Of a stretch of 64,000 bases of DNA, positions 59,862 through 64,000 are shown piece by piece. Numbering within the stretch: position 1 is the stretch's first letter; each line of letters starts with the position of its first letter. Source of the stretch: Coniferiporia sulphurascens (lineage: Eukaryota > Basidiomycota > Agaricomycetes > Hymenochaetales > Hymenochaetaceae); assembly GCA_002794785.1 (NCBI GenBank), contig NBBA01000005.1:682001-746000 (forward strand). Direction: 5' to 3'. The notes under the pieces were generated by a model. It saw only the letters and a program-made list of their open reading frames with translations. It was not told where the DNA came from and ran no database searches. A program made the position numbers and the translations under genes.

Positions 59862-60104
59862 GGTTGCAGATTGAGTTCTTAGTTTCCCTGCCTCCGTCTT
59901 TCACATAAACGCCAACAGATGTCCAAACGGCAGTACTCGCGTCGAGCTCGTTGGCCGGAAACGTGCTGCGACTTCCTAATCGCGTCTTGCTTTCTTTCCA
60001 ATTGCGCACGTTGAGGAATGGCTCGTGGCTCTCAATCGGGTTCAACTGCTGATATTCTGTGACACGTCTTCACCCTGAGACAACTCTTGACTGGGCTGCA
60101 GACA

Positions 60105-61332
60105 ATGTCCCCTATAGCCTCGCAAAACTTAAATACGCTCGAGCCTCTTGATCGGGAATGGGTGCAGGAACGGCTCGCAAAGTATCCGTTCGTCCAGATC
60201 GATGGCGTATCAAATGTGCGGACTTTGGGTTCGTATCCAACGAAAATAAGAAACGGGGAGAAAGAGGGCGTGTCGAAGGCGAGAATGACACGCCCGCGCC
60301 AGCTCTTCCGCAGCGCCGAGATTTCCGGCATTACGGAGCAGGGTAAATGCACAACAACCTCCAGACATAACGTGAAACAACAATTCTAACGACTCTCAGG
60401 GAAGACACAGCTGAGGGAGCTTGGAATCACCAGGGCTTTCGATCTGCGCTCTGACACCGAGATGGAGAAGTACGGCACGCCCATTCCACACATGGACGGC
60501 GTGGAGGTCGTACGCGTACCCGTGTTCGAGAAGGAAGACTATTCGCCAGAGGTCATGGCTCGGTGCGCGGTCTTTTGCTTCAATTTGAGTTCTCGCTTAG
60601 TTATGCTTTGTGAATGCACGCAGGAGGTTCCAACTTTACGCCAGTGGAAAGACGGAGGTCTGTTCTTAGCTCTGGTGTAAGACGCCGCTCGTTGCACTCA
60701 ACGCCCGGATCCAAGGCGTTCATGGAGCTGTATTCCCAGATCCTTGATAATGGCGGGCCTGCTTTCGCAGTGATCCTGAAGCACGTCAGGGACAGGCCGG
60801 ACGAGGGGTGTTTATTCCATTGTACAGGCCAGTCGCGATTGATGTGAAAGACAAGTATTTTAATGTTCATTAATTTCTACAGCTGGGAAGGACCGGACCG
60901 CTGTAATCGCCGCTATCCTGCTTTCTGTGAGCCAATTTTATGATTGTATTTGATGTACTCGATCTCAAGCCGCTCAGCTGGCAAGTGTGGACGATGAGGT
61001 GATTGCAGGAGACTACGAACTCACACGTATTGGCCGAGAACCTGTGCGGGATATGATCCTGAAGCGTCTCGCTAAGGAACCAATTTTCGCTGAGAACAAG
61101 GATGCGGCGTTGAATATGCTAACGTCTAGGTCAGGAAGTCGTACTGAGGCTCATAACCACGCTATGATCTGACTCCAGTTAATTCATTAGACGCGAAACA
61201 ATGCTCGCCTTTCTAAACCTGCTCCGTAATAATTACGGTGGCGTGGAGGGATATGTACAGAAGTACTGTGGTCTCTCTACGGAGGATGTACAGATTATTC
61301 GTCGTAATCTTGTGATAGACGCAGGACAGTGA
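60105..61332 (+). CDS. Tyrosine protein phosphatase (Y_phosphatase3 / IphP-like)
   Basis: Cys-dependent phosphatase of the IphP-like group. Start at 60105 (MSPIASQNLN), followed by YPFVQIDGVSNVRTLGSYPT, RPRQLFRSAEISGITEQG and, after the first intron, KTQLRELGITRAFDLRSDTE. The later exon carries AFMELYSQILDNGGPAFAVI and GCLFHCT, which splices to AGKDRT; the joined HCTAGKDRT is the catalytic P-loop (Cys nucleophile, Arg). Downstream are LLSLASVDDEVIAGDYELTR and NNYGGVEGYVQKYCGLSTED, ending at 61332. Five or six exons. Substrate (phosphotyrosine or phosphoinositide) not decided by sequence. Confidence 0.92.
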
Positions 61333-61723
61333 GCAACTTAGACGACTCGACCTGTTTTCCATGTTTCAAACTTTTTCTCTTCTGTGTATTATATCGATCC
61401 ATTTCTTTACTCAAATAGTAGCCATAGTAGCCTAGGACAGAGCAAGACATTCTTTAGTGCCAGTGAAGTAGTCGTTGACACTGGAAAGCCCTGAGTATTC
61501 GATGACTAGTGAAGACTCGAAAACATCCTTCCAAGCGCACGCACGCTAGACTCAAGGAATGGAAAGTGAAAGGGAGAGCATATGCATGGCACAATAGCGG
61601 GTCATATTTTTGAGGTGCATGAAGAGCGACATACAAAATAATGCGAGGGCAGAAACCCGGTTCCGGCATAGCGAACAGGCCCTCCTCTGTACACAGAAGG
61701 CAAAAACAACACAAATCACCCGC
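61333..61723. other. Convergent 3' region
   Basis: Between phosphatase and uL29 gene ends. No gene seen. Confidence 0.4.
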
Positions 61724-62265
61724 TCATGCCTTTACAGCGTACTTGCGGATTGGGAAGTGAATGTCCTTCTTGTGCTGGCGCACGGTCTTCCGCGAGCTCT
61801 CGTGCTGTGAAGGACGCTCCAGTCAGTACATCGAAATTTTTGTTCGAGATGGTACGCACAGCAGTTAACCGTCTGCGGATCGCGCGGGTCTGCTTCTTGC
61901 GGAGATCGAGGGGGAGATACTTTTTGTTCTTGTAGAACTCCCGGAGGTGCTGACGCTGCTTCGCGTTCGTGACGGTAAGAACACGCGCAATCGACTTGCG
62001 AACGGTGTTACTTCATTCCCGAGATACATCAGTAAACTGAAACAAGCGATATTCACGGGTAACTCACATCTTCGTTAACTTGGACGCCGAACCACCCGCG
62101 ATTTTCTGCACACGAAGCGAGAGGAGCTCTCCCTTGAGCTCCGTCAATTGCTTTGCCAAGTCATTCTTAGACCTAGCACAAGACGAATTCAACATGAGAT
62201 CCAAGGGGGCACTGATAGACAACACACTTGGACTGGAGCTCGTAGGCCTTGACTTTGCCGGGCAT
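61724..62265 (-). CDS. RPL35: 60S ribosomal protein L35 (uL29)
   Basis: Large-subunit ribosomal protein at the peptide exit tunnel. Start at 62265: [13 protein letters not shown], intron (GTGTGT donor), then [20 protein letters not shown] and [15 protein letters not shown] second intron leads to [40 protein letters not shown] and [11 protein letters not shown] third intron (GTGCGT to TTCACAG) leads to [20 protein letters not shown] and KYAVKA, with the stop at 61724. About 125 aa, matching eukaryotic L35 length. As expected for a highly expressed gene, an intron lies shortly after the start codon. Confidence 0.97.
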
Positions 62266-62980
62266 TTTGACGTTGTCTTGAGGGGCGCTCGAGCTTTCTG
62301 GGTGTCGTTGGTGGCCTGCGGGACTTTTGGCACACCCGAAAGCGGAGGAGAGTTGCGTGACTGTGTCACACAACTGTATAGTTTACATAACCAACGTTAC
62401 GAAGGTGCGCAAAGAACCTGCCTCGAGCAACCGTTCGTTAGCACCAGGACTAACTCGCATACATTCATGCATAATCGTCGTGCGGACACTCTGTGTGATC
62501 TGGGCATCGCCCGAAGACCTTTCAAAATCCCGATATTTACAACCAGAACCTGATATTCCAAACGCAAGTAATCTTGGTGTCAACGCAGGAATACTGCGGC
62601 TTTTTGAAGACCATTCATTAGTACTCGTTGGCGCCACTGACCCCCCGAAAATCCGTCAATGCTATCACATTGAAGAAATCAAAACAAGATGAATCACTGT
62701 GTGGGGGGCCACCAATGTCTGCGCAGAAGAATGTCCGTCCGAGGCCCAGGGAATGGCTATGCTGTTTTGTCGTGAACTCAAGATCGTCATGAATTCATCC
62801 CCGGTTGGTTGTCGTTCTGAGGCAATCAATATGTTTTCCGATAGTAATTTTGCGGCGTCTGCATGCACGCGCCACCAATTCGGCCGTTGGCCCGCACTTT
62901 ACAAACTCCGCTTGCTTCTTTTGGTTCGTTAATTAGCGTTGACCAGCTCCACCGTGCAGCATCAGGGACGTCCAGCTGCA
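62266..62980. promoter_or_regulatory. Divergent upstream region of RPL35 and the next gene
   Basis: 715 bp without a convincing gene. Overlapping ORFs at 62327-62692 and 62383-62637 appear to be chance. Should contain both promoters; no specific site recognised. Confidence 0.4.
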
Positions 62981-63788
62981 ATGGCGCTGCCCGCGACGCC
63001 AACGAAGCGTGTGTTGACCGAGGACGCCCACAGCGCGTTTCGCTCCCCGAGATCGCCATACAACGGCATGTATGTCTCTCTTGCCTCTTGCAGCTTCTAG
63101 TCCCTTGTAATGACGCGACGCCACGCGCCTGCAGCATATCGGACGACCTCACGGCGCGCCTGCAGAACATCGGCTCGCGCGTCCGAAAAAGTGCGTAGGG
63201 TTCCTTCAATGAACAGCGTTCGACTGATACGCTTTGCACGTTGCTCCAGGCGTGAACGAAGGCTATGCTACGACGCGTTTCGGGTCCGCCCCTCCGACGC
63301 CGTTCTCCTCACCGGTGAAGCCGTCATCCGCATCTAACGCGTCTTTGGGGTCCCCCATCTTCCGTTCGGCAAATGACACGCTTTTCAACGTGTTCTCGTC
63401 GCCGACGCGTGCTGTGGCGTCTGCTCCCTCCCCGGTCCCCCTTCCGAGGAAGCGAGGACGCGCGGAGACCGATGACAAGGAAGGGGAGCAGGAAAACTTA
63501 GTCCTCGGACACGCAAATGTGGAATCCGAGGATATAATGATGGAAATGGAGGCAGGATCCGATGAGGAGGATGTTACAATCATCACAAATATAGCTCCTA
63601 GTCCAAGCAGGCCTATGAGGCCGCTGAAGAAATCAGCACGAGTGCTGCGTAATGTCGTACCTCCTTTCGTGCCCGCTAAACATTCAAACGTACACCCCCC
63701 TGGAGTTTCCGATCCTAGCCTCGTACATGGCAATATGGCAACCCCCGTCAATAAAGAATGGAAGAACATGTTCGACCAACCTTTCTGA
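62981..63788 (+). CDS. Short Ser/Pro-rich protein, possible ribonucleotide reductase inhibitor-like
   Basis: Three exons. ATG 62981 gives MALPATPTKRVLTEDAHSAF, and a GTATGT donor follows RSPRSPYNG. The acceptor CCTGCAG (about 63136) is the one that keeps the frame, giving IISDDLTARLQNIGSRVRKS. A third exon starts VNEGYATTRFGSAPPTPFSS and runs to 63788. The central helix LQNIGSRVRKSVNEGYAT recalls the conserved block of Spd1/Dif1-type ribonucleotide reductase inhibitors (PF08591), but this assignment is from memory of the motif and is weak. A Whi5/Nrm1-like cell-cycle factor is another option. Several SP/TP sites suggest CDK control. The rest is disordered and acidic. Confidence 0.55.
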
Positions 63789-64000
63789 TATTGTTTCACT
63801 CAGATGCGAACTAACTATGTGTGTTACTCCCACGTTATAAAAGACCAACATCGGAAACAGAAATCTAATTTTGTTTACTTCGCTTTGTCCAGGTACACAC
63901 GACCCGTCATTTATTTTCCTCATCTTGTACAGTCCTGTATCCCGCCAGCTGCTTGCTGCATTTCACTATCTGTAACTCCCATGTACGTGCCTTCCGGAAT
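63789..64000. other. Right-edge non-coding stretch
   Basis: Probably the 3' untranslated region of the preceding gene. No gene recognised. Confidence 0.3.

Noticed and set aside
63110..63337. Arg-rich plus-strand ORF overlapping exons 2-3 of the last gene
   Set aside because: It is the wrong frame; the acceptor near 63136 gives a joined frame that continues to 63788 with sensible composition.

Overview
The window reads as nuclear DNA of a filamentous basidiomycete, most likely an Agaricomycete. Almost every protein gene is cut by several 45-90 bp GT-AG introns. Genes sit close together on both strands. The recognisable proteins are fungal: HIR1, VAC14, AVO1/SIN1, GPI-type chitin deacetylases, a DAL5-like MFS permease, an omega-type GST and a GCK-III kinase. 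I rebuilt reading frames by joining exons by eye. HIR1, the oxidoreductase, both chitin deacetylases and the PPR gene were checked for phase at every junction.

Layout. 0.6-6.0 kb: a small unknown gene and HIR1, both on the minus strand. 6.0-9.3 kb: gene-poor, but with two very short paralogous ORFs carrying a zinc-knuckle-like motif. 9.3-13.9 kb: a Gfo/Idh/MocA oxidoreductase and a DAL5-type permease, tail to tail. 15.1-20.3 kb: a GNAT acetyltransferase (copy A) divergent from VAC14. 21.8-27.9 kb: two paralogous chitin deacetylases flanking a GST gene and a small secreted-protein gene that carries a 25-bp tandem duplication. 28.5-34.9 kb: TFIIF alpha and a Ste20/GCK-III kinase. 35-46 kb: a repeat-rich accessory block with three more GNAT paralogues (B, C and D), three diverged copies of a dispersed repeat, and a three-level nest of retroelements. 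46-64 kb: a serine/aspartate-rich membrane protein, ADHFE1-like transhydrogenase, membrane aspartic protease, mitochondrial PPR protein with AT-hook repeats, AVO1/SIN1, AP-2 sigma, a tyrosine phosphatase, ribosomal protein uL29, and a short protein resembling ribonucleotide reductase inhibitors.

The core genes serve unrelated housekeeping roles: histone deposition, PI(3,5)P2 control, transcription initiation, TORC2, endocytosis and translation. The accessory block and the 7-9 kb region are where duplication, mobile DNA and possibly new small proteins appear. No rRNA, tRNA or CRISPR array was recognised.
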